DNA of 35,189 bases from Acidobacteriota bacterium (lineage in GTDB: Bacteria > Acidobacteriota > Blastocatellia > Pyrinomonadales > Pyrinomonadaceae): contig QHXM01000096.1 in assembly GCA_003222945.1 (NCBI GenBank), positions 1 through 35,189 on the forward strand, read 5' to 3'. Below are positions 7,829 to 16,634 of the stretch, piece after piece; position 1 is the first letter of the stretch; every line of letters begins with the position of its first letter. Made by a program: the position numbers and the translations under genes. The notes under the pieces are model-generated. The model was given only the letters and a program-made list of their open reading frames with translations, did no database searches and had not been told where the DNA came from.

Positions 7829-9370
7829 ATGATTTATTGGGTCTTCTACGATTGGCTCTATAACCGCTACGAGGGGAGCGGCTCCTATCTCGTCAAGGCT
7901 CTGAACGTCTTTCAGTACGTCACGTTTCGAACGGCTTATGCCACTGTGACGGCGCTTCTAATCTCTCTGATCTTTGGACGCCGTGTGATTCAGTTGCTCA
8001 GGGGCTTGAACATTGGGCAGCAGATTCGTGAGGAAGGTCCGCAGGCGCACATGGCTAAGCGCGGGACGCCTACGATGGGCGGCTTGCTGGTCATAGGCTC
8101 CGTGATTATCTCAACACTGCTCTGGGCGAAGCTATCAAGCCTCTACGTCTGGATAGTGATGCTCGCAACCTTGCTCTTCGGGACAATCGGCTTTCTGGAC
8201 GATTATCGCAAGATGGCCTTGCAGCGCAGCCTTGGGTTGACCGGCAAGCAGAAGCTTTTAGGCCAGACCTTGATTGCGATTGGAGTCTGGACTGCACTCT
8301 ACTTCACTTCAGTTTCAGTCGGCGCGCCGCCGATGTTCAGAGAGTTGAGAGATGCGTCCGGTCTTGCAACGAAATTGAAGGACGCGCGCGATCCGTTGTC
8401 GGAATACCTGATGTCGCAGCTCTCGCCCGAAACGCAGAAGATGTTGAGAGCTTACGACGGAGCAAGCCCACTGCCCGAAGCGGACCAGAGAAGATTGGTT
8501 GATGAGCTTAACGGACTCTTGCGCGGTCCATCGCTTTACGACGAGCAGCGATTCTCGCAGGTGAGATTATCGGATGAGGCGAAGCGTTTCGTCGCTCTCA
8601 ATCCGAAAGGTGATGATCTGATTCGTTTGAACCGCGTGCTGTTGGAAGAAGCGTACCCGGCTGAGATTGCAAAGAACACAAAGTATTCGTGGAACGTGAA
8701 CATCCCGTTCTTCAAGGCGACTGCGGACCAGAATCCTCTGACGAGCATCAGCTACATTGGACCGTACCTTTATCTGGTCTTCATACTCGTCGTGCTGGTC
8801 GGCTCATCAAACGCAGTGAACCTGACGGACGGGTTGGACGGTTTGGCAATCAGCGTAACCTTCGTTGCGATGGCAGCGCTGACGGCCTTTACTTACATCA
8901 CAAGCGACTTTCGATTCGCTGGTTATCTTGGACTCGTGCATCGCCCCGAAGCGGCGGAGTTGACGGTATTCTGCGGAGCGATGGCCGGAGCGAGCCTTGG
9001 ATTCTTGTGGTACAACGCGCCGCCTGCGGAAGTCTTCATGGGCGATGTTGGAAGTTTAGCAATCGGCGGCGCAATCGGGACAATCGCCGTTTTGACAAAG
9101 CAGGAGTTCATGCTATTGATGGTCGGCGGCGTGTTCGTGCTCGAAATTTTGTCGGTGATGATTCAGGTCTCCGTCTTCAAGTTGACGAAGAATCCGAAGA
9201 CAGGCATCGGGCGACGCATCTTTAAGATGACGCCGCTTCATCATCACTTTGAGATTCAGTGGGAGCCGCGATTCGGGCAGCGAACCGTAGAGCCGAAAGT
9301 CGTCTTCCGCTTTCTAATACTTGCCATCTTGTTTGCGCTCCTGAGTCTTTCGACATTGAAGTTGCGGTGA
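7829..9370 (+). CDS. mraY: Phospho-N-acetylmuramoyl-pentapeptide-transferase MraY with large loop insertion
   Basis: Membrane enzyme that transfers phospho-MurNAc-pentapeptide to undecaprenyl phosphate, giving lipid I. Family motifs: [16 protein letters not shown] (catalytic Asp pair), [27 protein letters not shown] and MTPLHHHFE. It has 513 residues against about 320-390 in most MraYs. The excess lies between the helix ending [11 protein letters not shown] (about residue 165) and the conserved NIPFFK segment (residue 291): some 120 extra hydrophilic residues in what should be the periplasmic loop before the next helix. The insertion does not break the frame, and all catalytic motifs are intact. 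The ATG is 4 nt after a hairpin and has no visible Shine-Dalgarno sequence. Confidence 0.94.
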   Translation: MIYWVFYDWLYNRYEGSGSYLVKALNVFQYVTFRTAYATVTALLISLIFGRRVIQLLRGLNIGQQIREEGPQAHMAKRGTPTMGGLLVIGSVIISTLLWAKLSSLYVWIVMLATLLFGTIGFLDDYRKMALQRSLGLTGKQKLLGQTLIAIGVWTALYFTSVSVGAPPMFRELRDASGLATKLKDARDPLSEYLMSQLSPETQKMLRAYDGASPLPEADQRRLVDELNGLLRGPSLYDEQRFSQVRLSDEAKRFVALNPKGDDLIRLNRVLLEEAYPAEIAKNTKYSWNVNIPFFKATADQNPLTSISYIGPYLYLVFILVVLVGSSNAVNLTDGLDGLAISVTFVAMAALTAFTYITSDFRFAGYLGLVHRPEAAELTVFCGAMAGASLGFLWYNAPPAEVFMGDVGSLAIGGAIGTIAVLTKQEFMLLMVGGVFVLEILSVMIQVSVFKLTKNPKTGIGRRIFKMTPLHHHFEIQWEPRFGQRTVEPKVVFRFLILAILFALLSLSTLKLR

Positions 9371-9404
9371 AGATTCTGATCTTTGAGAAACGAGTGAGAA
9401 GAGT

Positions 9405-10790
9405 TTGGAAGTAGCTGGCAAGAAAGTTTTGATAATCGGCGCGGCCAGAAGCGGCGTTGCGTGCGCAAAGTTTTTGAAGGAGCGAGGCGCTGTCGTTGCT
9501 CTCAATGATCGCAAGCCGATTGAGGAATGGTCGGCGGAAGCTGCGGCGCTTAAGAACGAAGGGGTTGGACTCGTGCAGGGCGATGTTCCTATGTGGCTCT
9601 TAGATCAGGTCGAGTTGGTCGTGATGAGTCCGGGCGTTCCGAGCCGTGTGATTCCTGCAAGGTACGCTGACCGCGCCGGAGCGGAAGTTATCGGAGAGAT
9701 AGAGCTTGCTTCAAGATACATGCGCGGTCGCATCGTGGCGATTACGGGGAGCAACGGGAAGACAACGACGACGACGCTCATCGGAGAGATTTTGAAAGAC
9801 GCGGGCTTGCCCGTGCAGGTCGGGGGAAACATAGGCACGCCGCTCATCTCTATGGTCGAATCGTCAAGAGATGACGGGTGGACCGTTGTTGAGGTTTCAA
9901 GTTTTCAGCTTGAGACGATTGCCGCATTTCACCCGACGGTTGCGCTCTGTTTGAACGTGACGCCGAATCACATGGACCGCTACGACAGTCTAATGGATTA
10001 CGCTGCGGCAAAGCATCGCATCTTTCGCAACCAGACGGCGGGCGACGTTGCTATCTTAAACGCTGATGATGAGATCGTCTCAAGCTGGGCGCGCGGGCTT
10101 CGAGCGCATGTAGTTTTCTTCAGCGTGCGGCGCGAATTGGAAGAAGGCTTATTCTTAAGAAACGGGCGCGAGATAGTTTCTCGCACAAAGGAGAGCGAGC
10201 GAGTGTTGATGCGGCGAGACGAGATGCAACTGCGAGGGCTTCATAACGTAGAGAATGTGCTCGCGGCTCTCGCAGCAGGGCTTGCTTGCGGCGCTTCGCC
10301 CGACGAGATGCGCGAGACTGTCAAGCGATTCAAACCCGTCGAGCATCGTCTTGAATTCGTAGAAGAGATTGAGGGCGTGAAGTTTTACAACGACTCGAAG
10401 GCGACGAGCGTTGATGCGACGTTGAAGGCTCTTGAGGCGTTCAAGGATGAAGAGGGCAAAGTGGTTCTAATCCTCGGCGGGCTTGGAAAGAAAGCTCCCT
10501 ACGCACCGCTCGCGCCGCTCGTAAGGTCACGCGTTCGCAAGCTGGTGTTGATTGGTGATGATGCCGACACGATTGAGAGGGAATTAAAAGATTACGCTGA
10601 AGTGGAACGCGCCCAGGACATGCACGACGCCGTGCGCCGCTCATACGAAGCGGCACGGCCTAGCGACATAGTTCTACTCGCTCCTGCCTGCGCCAGCTTC
10701 GACATGTTCAAGAGCTTCGAGCATCGCGGGCAAGTGTTCAAGGAAGAGGTGGGCGAATTGCGGAATGCGGATTTCGGATTGCGGATTTAA
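9405..10790 (+). CDS. murD: UDP-N-acetylmuramoylalanine--D-glutamate ligase MurD
   Basis: 461 residues. Cytoplasmic ligase adding D-Glu to UDP-MurNAc-L-Ala. Signatures: N-terminal Rossmann loop (VLIIGAARSGVACAKFL), MSPGVP, ATP loop ITGSNGKTTTTTLIGEIL (lysine at 119), VEVSSFQLE, NVTPNHMDRY, LRGLHNVENVLAA, FYNDSKATSVDATLKAL, and LLAPACASFDMFKSFEHRG. The start is TTG at 9405, because no in-frame ATG or GTG fits; GAGAAGAG lies just upstream. The last residues (ELRNADFGLRI) are encoded by a GCGGATT-type heptamer array, so the extreme C-terminus is repeat-derived. Confidence 0.94.
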   Translation: MEVAGKKVLIIGAARSGVACAKFLKERGAVVALNDRKPIEEWSAEAAALKNEGVGLVQGDVPMWLLDQVELVVMSPGVPSRVIPARYADRAGAEVIGEIELASRYMRGRIVAITGSNGKTTTTTLIGEILKDAGLPVQVGGNIGTPLISMVESSRDDGWTVVEVSSFQLETIAAFHPTVALCLNVTPNHMDRYDSLMDYAAAKHRIFRNQTAGDVAILNADDEIVSSWARGLRAHVVFFSVRRELEEGLFLRNGREIVSRTKESERVLMRRDEMQLRGLHNVENVLAALAAGLACGASPDEMRETVKRFKPVEHRLEFVEEIEGVKFYNDSKATSVDATLKALEAFKDEEGKVVLILGGLGKKAPYAPLAPLVRSRVRKLVLIGDDADTIERELKDYAEVERAQDMHDAVRRSYEAARPSDIVLLAPACASFDMFKSFEHRGQVFKEEVGELRNADFGLRI

Positions 10791-10845
10791 GACAGGAGCG
10801 TTCTTCTTTTTCAATCCGCATTCCGCCGGTCCGTTATCCGCAATG
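10755..10845. repeat. Heptamer-armed hairpin across murD end and ftsW leader
   Basis: The left arm consists of TGCGGAA, TGCGGAT and TTCGGAT words within the last codons of murD. The right arm is made of ATCCGCA-type words. 10760-10773 pairs perfectly with 10813-10826 (14 bp). The loop has the purine-then-pyrimidine layout (AGGAGCG, then TTCTTCTTTTTC) seen at other sites. The arm words recur at 30127-30201. Confidence 0.8.
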
Positions 10846-10853
10846 GACAAGTT

Positions 10854-12083
10854 ATGGCTAGAAAATTACAAGCAGATAAATGGTTGTTCGCGGCGACTGC
10901 GGGGCTTGCGCTCTTCGGCATCGTCATGGTCTATAGCGCGTCGGCTGTGATGGCCGAAGCCGAGAATGGCAACCAGTATTACTACGTCATTAAGCAGGGC
11001 ATCTGGACCGCAATTGGTTTCGGCGCGATGCTTTCGATGATGCAGTTCGATTATCAACGACTGCGCGACCGCCGTGTAGTTTACGGGCTGCTTGCGTTGA
11101 CAACTATCTTGCTGCTAGGCGTCTTCGCATTCCCGCGAATCAACGGCGCGCACAGGTGGATTAGATTCGCAGGCTTTTCTGTTCAGCCTTCGGAGCTATC
11201 AAAGCTCGCGCTCGCAATCTTTCTGGCCTACCTTCTTGAAAAGCGCGCGGGCGAGGAAGGGTCATTGAAGCGAACCTTTATTCCGTGCATGGCCGTGACG
11301 GCGTTGATGGCCGCGCTCGTTCTGAAAGAGCCTGATTTCGGGACTGGGTTGATGCTCGCTGTGATCTGCATTGTTATGTACTACACGGCGGGCGCGCGTC
11401 TTCTACATCTTGCTATGGCTGCCGCGCCGGGCCTTGCAATCGGAGTCGGAATGCTGCTCTTTGTGCCTTGGCGTCTTCAAAGGCTTGTGACGTTCACAGA
11501 CCCCTGGGCTGATCCGCAGAACAAAGGTTTTCAGGTTGTGCAGTCTCTGATAGCAATCGGTTCGGGTGGGACTAGCGGGCTTGGATTCGCTCAAGGAAAG
11601 CAGAAGATGTTCTTTCTGCCCTTTGCGCATTCCGACTTTATCTTCGCGGTCATAGGTGAAGAGTTGGGACTCTTCGGCGCGTTGATGGTCGTCGCAGTGT
11701 TCGGGTTGCTGTTGTGGCGCGGCCTTCGCGCTGCGCTTCGTGCGCCCGATAGATTCGGGATGCTGCTCGGCATTGGGATAGTGACGGGCATAGTCGTGCA
11801 GGCGCTCTTTAACATAAGCGTTGTGTTGTCGCTACTGCCGACGAAAGGAATTCCGCTGCCGTTCATCTCCTACGGTGGCTCGTCGCTCGTCCCTACATTG
11901 ATTGCAGTCGGGATACTCTTGAACATCTCGCAGCGTTCGGCAAGTGGCGCTGGGACAAGTGAGCAATGGCTGGACGCGGAGACGCGGGGACGCGGCGACG
12001 CGGCGACAGAAAAGCATGACAGCGCAGCCAGTTCTTCCTTTTCTACGCGTCTCCGCGTCCCCGCGTCTCCGCGTCGCGGATAA
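10854..12083 (+). CDS. ftsW: SEDS peptidoglycan glycosyltransferase FtsW
   Basis: 409 residues, about ten membrane helices. SEDS signatures: VMVYSASAVMA, GAHRWIRF, VQPSELSKLALAIFLA, LKEPDFGTGLML, and LPTKGIPLPFISYGGSSL. FtsW polymerises lipid II at the septum together with FtsI. The start is ATG at 10854. The conserved protein ends near NISQRSASG; the remaining 40 or so residues (from GTSEQW to PASPRRG) are polar and are almost entirely encoded by the octamer-armed hairpin at 11972-12080. An insertion of this repeat probably replaced or extended the original C-terminus. murG follows. Confidence 0.94.
   Translation: MARKLQADKWLFAATAGLALFGIVMVYSASAVMAEAENGNQYYYVIKQGIWTAIGFGAMLSMMQFDYQRLRDRRVVYGLLALTTILLLGVFAFPRINGAHRWIRFAGFSVQPSELSKLALAIFLAYLLEKRAGEEGSLKRTFIPCMAVTALMAALVLKEPDFGTGLMLAVICIVMYYTAGARLLHLAMAAAPGLAIGVGMLLFVPWRLQRLVTFTDPWADPQNKGFQVVQSLIAIGSGGTSGLGFAQGKQKMFFLPFAHSDFIFAVIGEELGLFGALMVVAVFGLLLWRGLRAALRAPDRFGMLLGIGIVTGIVVQALFNISVVLSLLPTKGIPLPFISYGGSSLVPTLIAVGILLNISQRSASGAGTSEQWLDAETRGRGDAATEKHDSAASSSFSTRLRVPASPRRG
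11972..12080. repeat. Octamer-armed hairpin inside the 3' end of ftsW
   Basis: Tandem 8-nt words (GACGCGGA, GACGCGGG, GACGCGGC) form the left arm, with the reverse complement on the right. 11973-11995 pairs perfectly with 12053-12075 (23 bp). The whole element is translated as the FtsW tail. A short copy of the word occurs again at about 21997-22009. Confidence 0.88.
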
Positions 12084-12101
12084 CGGCGATGCGTGTTCTG
12101 A

Positions 12102-13010
12102 TTGCTGAAGAACGTAGGAGTTGCGGCGCGTATTCGCGGGCTTCTACTTCTGCCGAAAAGTTTCTTCGAGGCACGAAGAGTGATACGCGAGTTCCGTCCA
12201 GATGTTGTCGTAGGCGCGGGCGGTTACGTTTCCGGTCCTGTTCTGATGACGGCTGCGTTGATGCGAATCCCTACGCTCGTGATGGAGTCGAACGCTCTGC
12301 CGGGTTTCACGAACCGCAGGCTGGCGCGATTTGTTGACAAGGCTGTGGTGACGTTTGAAGCGGCGCTTCCTTACTTTCGAGGCAAGGGAATTGTGACGGG
12401 CAATCCCGTGCGCCGCGAGTTCTTTGACATTCCTGCGAAAGAGCGCGATGCCGCACGCTTTTCGTTGCTCATCTTCGGCGGCTCGCAGGGCGCGCGTGCT
12501 ATCAACGAAGCGGTGATCGCAGCGTTGCCGCAACTTGCGGAGCGACGCGATGTGCTTCGCATCACGCACCAGACGGGCGCGGCGGATTTTGAAAAAGTGA
12601 GCGCGGGCTACAGGGATGCAGGATGGAGCGAGCAAGCGGACGTGAGGCGTTACATTGATAACATGGTTGAGGAGTTTGCGCTCGCGGATTTAATCATCTC
12701 TCGCGCAGGAGCAACGACCACGGCGGAACTCGTCGCGGCGGGCAAGGCGGCAATCATGATTCCGTTTCCGCAAGCTGCTGACGATCACCAGCGAAAGAAC
12801 GCAGAAGCGCTTCGTGCGGCGGGCGCTGCGCGAATGATCCTGCAAAAAGATTTGACAGGCGAACGGCTCGCTAAAGAGATCGCAGCGCTCATCGAAGCGC
12901 CGGATGAGTTGACAAAGATGGAAGAAGCAAGCCGCAAACTCGCGCGCGGCGACGCAGCAGCCGCAGCAGTAAATCTTATTGAGGAGTTGATAGTAGAAAA
13001 ACAAAAGTGA
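12102..13010 (+). CDS. murG: MurG glycosyltransferase, N-terminal block missing and frameshifted
   Basis: MurG transfers GlcNAc from UDP-GlcNAc to lipid I, giving lipid II. The frame from TTG 12102 carries LKNVGVAARIRGLLLLPKSF, FRPDVVVGAGGYVSGP, TLVMESNALPGFTNRRLA, GNPVRREFF, FGGSQGARAINEA, ISRAGATTTAELVAAGKAA and PFPQAADDHQRKNAEAL: the second and third Gly-rich loops and the donor-binding domain. The start expected for MurG, MRVLIA, is encoded at 12089 in a different frame. It is joined directly to the codons for LKNVGV, so about 55 residues, including the GGTGGH loop, are absent. 302 residues remain against about 355-370. Either this copy is inactive or the sequence has an assembly deletion; an essential gene would need a second copy. 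Confidence 0.85.
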   Translation: MLKNVGVAARIRGLLLLPKSFFEARRVIREFRPDVVVGAGGYVSGPVLMTAALMRIPTLVMESNALPGFTNRRLARFVDKAVVTFEAALPYFRGKGIVTGNPVRREFFDIPAKERDAARFSLLIFGGSQGARAINEAVIAALPQLAERRDVLRITHQTGAADFEKVSAGYRDAGWSEQADVRRYIDNMVEEFALADLIISRAGATTTAELVAAGKAAIMIPFPQAADDHQRKNAEALRAAGAARMILQKDLTGERLAKEIAALIEAPDELTKMEEASRKLARGDAAAAAVNLIEELIVEKQK

Positions 13011-13026
13011 GGGATAAAAAGTATTC

Positions 13027-13065
13027 ATTCTGAATTCTGACTCCTGAATTCTGAATTCTGCTTTT
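13027..13065. repeat. One-sided heptamer array before murC
   Basis: Tandem ATTCTGA-type words ending CTGCTTTT at 13058-13065, the same word family and end as the right arm at 7785-7824. No clear opposite arm exists, although the words contain the palindrome GAATTC and can pair among themselves. It stops 5 nt before the murC ATG. Confidence 0.7.
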
Positions 13066-13070
13066 CGAGA

Positions 13071-14447
13071 ATGTTTCGTCGTATTCAACAAATTCATTTC
13101 GTGGGCATCGGCGGCATTGGCATGTCCGGCATTGCGGAGGTGCTGGTTAACTCCGGCTTTAATGTTTCGGGTTCGGACCTGAAGAGTTCTGAAGTGACGA
13201 AGCGACTTGAATCTATGGGCGTGAAGTTTACGGAAGGTCACAGGGCTGAGAACGTAGGCGATGCAGATGTTGTGGTCCGCTCAACAGCCGTGCGCGAAGA
13301 CAATCCTGAGATTGTTGAAGCCAGAAAGCGTTCGATTCCTGTAATACCGCGCGCAGAGATGTTGGCGGAGTTGATGAGACTCAAGCCGCACTCGGTTGCT
13401 GTCGCAGGCTCGCATGGGAAGACGACAACGACCTCTATGGTCGCAACCGTTCTAGGCTACGCAGACCTAGACCCGACGGTTGTTGTCGGCGGCGTTGTCA
13501 AATCTTTCGGCTCGAACGCTCGAATAGGTCAGAGCGATCTGATGGTCGTCGAAGCTGACGAGAGCGACCGTTCATTCCTAATGCTGACGCCTACGATTGC
13601 GATTGTGACGAACATTGACCGCGAGCACATGGAGTATTACGACGGGATGGATGACGTGCGCGAATGCTTCTCAAGGTTCGTCAACAAAGTTCCGTTCTAC
13701 GGCGCGGCTGTTCTTTGTCTTGACGACCCGCATGTGCAGGCTGTGATTCCTGATGTTAAGCGACGGCGAATAACTTACGGCTTGAGCGCGCAGGCGGACG
13801 TTTCCGCGCACGGCATTCGTTTCGACGAAGGCTATGGTTCGAGTTTCACGGTCTGGCGTGGGAGCGAGGTGGTTGGAGATGTTCACCTTCGCGCGCCCGG
13901 ACTTCACAATGTTTATAACGCGCTCGCCGCGATTGCCGTTGGCTTTGAGTTGAAGATTCCTTTTGAAAAGATAAGCGACGCTCTGAGCCATTTTACAAAC
14001 GCAGACCGGCGCTTTCAGTTCAAAGGCGAAGAGGCTGGCGTGCTCGTGGTTGACGATTACGGGCATCACCCTACGGAGATAAAAGCTACGCTCGCGGCTG
14101 CGAAGATCGGCTCGGCTGGCCGTCGCATCGTGGTCCTTTTTCAGCCGCACCGCTACACGCGCACACAGGATTTGATGGAAGAGTTCGCGCGCTCATTCAA
14201 TAACGCGGACATGCTCTTTGTCACAGACATTTATGCTGCGAGTGAAGACCCTATACCGGGCATCACTGCTGAAGTTTTGACTGAAGCGATAAAACGTTAC
14301 GGCCACAAAAACGCGCAGTACATTGGACCACTCGAAGGTGCGCCGGAGACCTTGCGCGAACATTTGCGCGAGGGCGACATGCTCATCACGCTCGGCGCGG
14401 GCACGGTCAATCGCGTGGGCGATAAGGTGTTGGCGCTTCTTAAGTGA
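13071..14447 (+). CDS. murC: UDP-N-acetylmuramate--L-alanine ligase MurC
   Basis: 458 residues. Cytoplasmic ligase that adds L-Ala to UDP-MurNAc, the first peptide step. Motifs: [18 protein letters not shown] (nucleotide-sugar loop), [14 protein letters not shown] (ATP loop, lysine at 117), [53 protein letters not shown] and [17 protein letters not shown]. Length and motifs are complete. ATG at 13071 follows a heptamer array without an evident Shine-Dalgarno sequence. It sits between murG and murB, the standard order. Confidence 0.96.
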   Translation: MFRRIQQIHFVGIGGIGMSGIAEVLVNSGFNVSGSDLKSSEVTKRLESMGVKFTEGHRAENVGDADVVVRSTAVREDNPEIVEARKRSIPVIPRAEMLAELMRLKPHSVAVAGSHGKTTTTSMVATVLGYADLDPTVVVGGVVKSFGSNARIGQSDLMVVEADESDRSFLMLTPTIAIVTNIDREHMEYYDGMDDVRECFSRFVNKVPFYGAAVLCLDDPHVQAVIPDVKRRRITYGLSAQADVSAHGIRFDEGYGSSFTVWRGSEVVGDVHLRAPGLHNVYNALAAIAVGFELKIPFEKISDALSHFTNADRRFQFKGEEAGVLVVDDYGHHPTEIKATLAAAKIGSAGRRIVVLFQPHRYTRTQDLMEEFARSFNNADMLFVTDIYAASEDPIPGITAEVLTEAIKRYGHKNAQYIGPLEGAPETLREHLREGDMLITLGAGTVNRVGDKVLALLK

Positions 14448-14530
14448 GCGGGGCGCGAGCGAAGGCAGGATAAATTTTGAGAATCCAGACTAATTTCAGC
14501 CTTGAACGAACAGATGATGTAAGAGGGTTC

Positions 14531-15598
14531 ATGGTAGTTGACGAAGCGAAAAAAGAGTTAAGCATTGAAGAACGTGACGCTGCGATTGAAGAGATTGCGG
14601 CGCGTCTTGGCGTGCGCGCAGAGCGCGGGCGACGCTTCGCTGAGTTGACTTCTCTTAGAGTCGGCGGAGCGATTGATTGGGTAATCTCGCCCACGACTGA
14701 GGGGCAGGCCGCGCGGGTTGTCTATGAACTGGAAGAGGCTGGCATCCCATGGCGCGCTCTTGGCTCTGGCAGCAATGTGCTGGCGGACGATGCGGACCAT
14801 CATTACGTTGTTGTGAGCTTGAAAGAGTTGAAAGGCGAAGCGCATTTCGATGGCGAGCGCGTGAGTGTGAGCGCTGGCTACTCGCTTCCACGTCTCTGCA
14901 TTGACGCAGGCCGTCGCGGGCTTGCAGGCATTGAAGGCTTAGGCGGGATTCCCGGAACTGTCGGCGGCGCGCTCTGGATGAACGCTGGCGCTTACGGCCA
15001 TGAGATCGGAAACGTGACTGAGACTGTGCGCGTTGCGCGCGGAGGCCGCGTGGTCGAAATTCCCGGAAGCGAAGTGAAATGGGATTACCGTCATACATCA
15101 TTTCGTGAAGGTGAGCTTCTGCTCGGCGCAACATTGCTACTTAGACGTGACGACCCTGAGAAGATCGGCGCGCGTATGCTCGAAGCCAAGAACAAGCGCC
15201 TGGCTACGCAGCCGCACGGAGCGCGAAGCGCCGGATGCTTCTTCAAGAATCCTCCGGGAAGCGAGGTCGGCACAGGCAAGATGATTGACGAGATGGGGAT
15301 GAAAGGCGAGCGGCGGGGCGGCGCGCTCGTCTCGCCCGTCCACGCAAACTTCATCGTCACAGAAGGCGAAGATGCGAAAGCGGAGGACGCGCTTGCGTTG
15401 GCCGAAGAGATTAGAGAGCGCATCAAGCGAGAGAAGGGAATTGAGTTGGAGTACGAAGTAGAGTTGTGGCGCGCTGAAAGTCCAAAAGAGAGTCTTGAGT
15501 CTGGAGTCGAGAGTCTTGAGTCAAAGACTGAAAAAGAATCTGCTTCTGACACCGGACTCCAGACTGAAGACTCCAGACTCCAGACTACGGAAGAATGA
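14531..15598 (+). CDS. murB: UDP-N-acetylenolpyruvoylglucosamine reductase MurB
   Basis: FAD/NADPH reductase that forms UDP-MurNAc. Motifs: SLRVGGAIDW, GSGSNVLADD, GIEGLGGIPGTVGGALWMNA, YRHTSFR, and SAGCFFKNPPG. In the last motif a Cys occupies the place of the catalytic Ser of E. coli MurB (Ser229). The start is ATG 14531 with AGAGGG just upstream. A TTG at 14477 with AGGA six bases upstream is an equally reasonable start and would add 18 residues. The conserved protein ends at about YEVELWRAE; the last roughly 40 residues (rich in E, S, T, Q) are encoded by the heptamer hairpin at 15488-15590. The stop overlaps the ftsQ start as ATGA. Confidence 0.92.
   Translation: MVVDEAKKELSIEERDAAIEEIAARLGVRAERGRRFAELTSLRVGGAIDWVISPTTEGQAARVVYELEEAGIPWRALGSGSNVLADDADHHYVVVSLKELKGEAHFDGERVSVSAGYSLPRLCIDAGRRGLAGIEGLGGIPGTVGGALWMNAGAYGHEIGNVTETVRVARGGRVVEIPGSEVKWDYRHTSFREGELLLGATLLLRRDDPEKIGARMLEAKNKRLATQPHGARSAGCFFKNPPGSEVGTGKMIDEMGMKGERRGGALVSPVHANFIVTEGEDAKAEDALALAEEIRERIKREKGIELEYEVELWRAESPKESLESGVESLESKTEKESASDTGLQTEDSRLQTTEE
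15488..15590. repeat. Heptamer-armed hairpin inside the 3' end of murB
   Basis: The left arm has GAGTCTT, GAGTCTG and GAGTCGA words (15488-15525); the right arm has AGACTCC words (15553-15586). Complementarity is imperfect but extends over most of both arms. It is translated entirely as the MurB tail. The loop again has GAAAAAGAATC followed by a TCTGCTTCTG pyrimidine side. Confidence 0.82.
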
Positions 15599-16563
15599 GA
15601 GAGCAGATCATAACACCAAGAGCAGGGCGTGGCGCTGCGGCTGGCAAAGGGCGCGCGGGCGAGATTGTGCAGCGGCCAGCGAGTCGTGACCGCGGCTCAT
15701 CCTCGTCGCGCGCGAAAGTTAAGGGTTGGCGCAAAGTCCTCGCTTATCTTCCGCTCGCGTCGAAAATCGCGGCTGCTGCGGTCCTCGGTGTTCTGCTCTT
15801 CGCAGGCTACCGCGCGGCGGCATCAGCCTCATTTTTTCAGGCGCGCAATCTGGACGTGAGCGGCGCGGCGCGCACCTCCGCCGATGAAATCAGAGCGGTT
15901 GTAAAAAAAGATGTGGATCAGACGGGAGTCTGGCGCGCAGACCTCGCTGCGATTAGTAGAGATTTGAAGATGCTTCCGTGGGTTCGTGATGCTGTGGTCT
16001 CGCGCGTGTTGCCGGACGGACTTCGCGTGCGCGTAACGGAGCGCGAGCCGCGAGCGATTGATTGGGAGACTCGTGGCATCAGCCGCCGCATAAGCGAAGT
16101 CAACTTAAACGACCTGCGCGATGTGCGAGTGCAACTTACTGGCGACGATTCTCAGATAGAGATTCAACTGGGCAAAGAGGATTTCGGCAACCGATTGAAA
16201 TTCGCTCTTGATGAACTGGACCGCCAGCGCAACACGCCGATTGGTCCTTACATTCTGCACATAAACGTCGCGCAAGGCGTAGAGAAGGGCAATCACGTGA
16301 CGATAGGCGTTAGCCCGGACGCGCCTAAACTCGATGCTGCTGGCAACAACGCCTCCGGCCCCGAAGTCGAGAGCGCACGAGTCGCTGCGCGTGACACAGC
16401 AAAGCCTCCCGCCGAGAGCAGGAAAGCCAAAGAGAAAGAGAAAGTCACGCACAAGGAAGATGAGCAGGTGCGAAAGAAAGATCAGGACAAGAAGGATAAG
16501 AATAAAAAGGAGAAGCCTGCGCCCGAAGCGAAATCGGAAAGCCGACCGCGAAGAGTCGGATGA
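15595..16563 (+). CDS. ftsQ: Cell division protein FtsQ, beta domain apparently shortened
   Basis: 322 residues. Basic cytoplasmic N-terminus (1-50), one transmembrane helix (about 60-80, AAAVLGVLLFAGYRAAAS), POTRA domain (about 82-153, from FQARNLDVSGA to VRVTEREPRAI with LPWVRDAVVSRVLPDGL), then a short remainder (RRISEVNLNDLRDVRVQL, IQLGKEDFGNRLKFALDEL) that matches the second half of the FtsQ beta domain. The part between RAID and ISRRISEV, where other FtsQ proteins have the VDxxG strand and about 50-60 further residues, seems absent, although the frame is intact. The C-terminal 60 residues are a Lys/Glu-rich, probably disordered tail. ATG 15595 overlaps the murB stop; GGAAG precedes it. 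Confidence 0.85.
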   Translation: MREQIITPRAGRGAAAGKGRAGEIVQRPASRDRGSSSSRAKVKGWRKVLAYLPLASKIAAAAVLGVLLFAGYRAAASASFFQARNLDVSGAARTSADEIRAVVKKDVDQTGVWRADLAAISRDLKMLPWVRDAVVSRVLPDGLRVRVTEREPRAIDWETRGISRRISEVNLNDLRDVRVQLTGDDSQIEIQLGKEDFGNRLKFALDELDRQRNTPIGPYILHINVAQGVEKGNHVTIGVSPDAPKLDAAGNNASGPEVESARVAARDTAKPPAESRKAKEKEKVTHKEDEQVRKKDQDKKDKNKKEKPAPEAKSESRPRRVG

Positions 16564-16625
16564 AAGTTTCAAGTTTCAAGTTAAAAGCTCAGGTCTTGGA
16601 ACTTGAAACCTGAAACTTGAAACTC
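16562..16625. repeat. Heptamer-armed hairpin filling the ftsQ-ftsA gap
   Basis: AAGTTTC words (16564-16582) face GAAACTT words (16600-16624). The arms pair for 14 bp without mismatch and then continue with one mismatch. It starts inside the ftsQ stop codon and ends 9 nt before the ftsA ATG. Confidence 0.82.
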
Positions 16626-16634
16626 AAAAGAGTT

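Noticed and set aside
12089-12337. Separate small gene beginning MRVLIA
   Set aside because: Only the first six codons make sense (the MurG start); the rest is an Arg/Cys-rich out-of-frame reading of murG.
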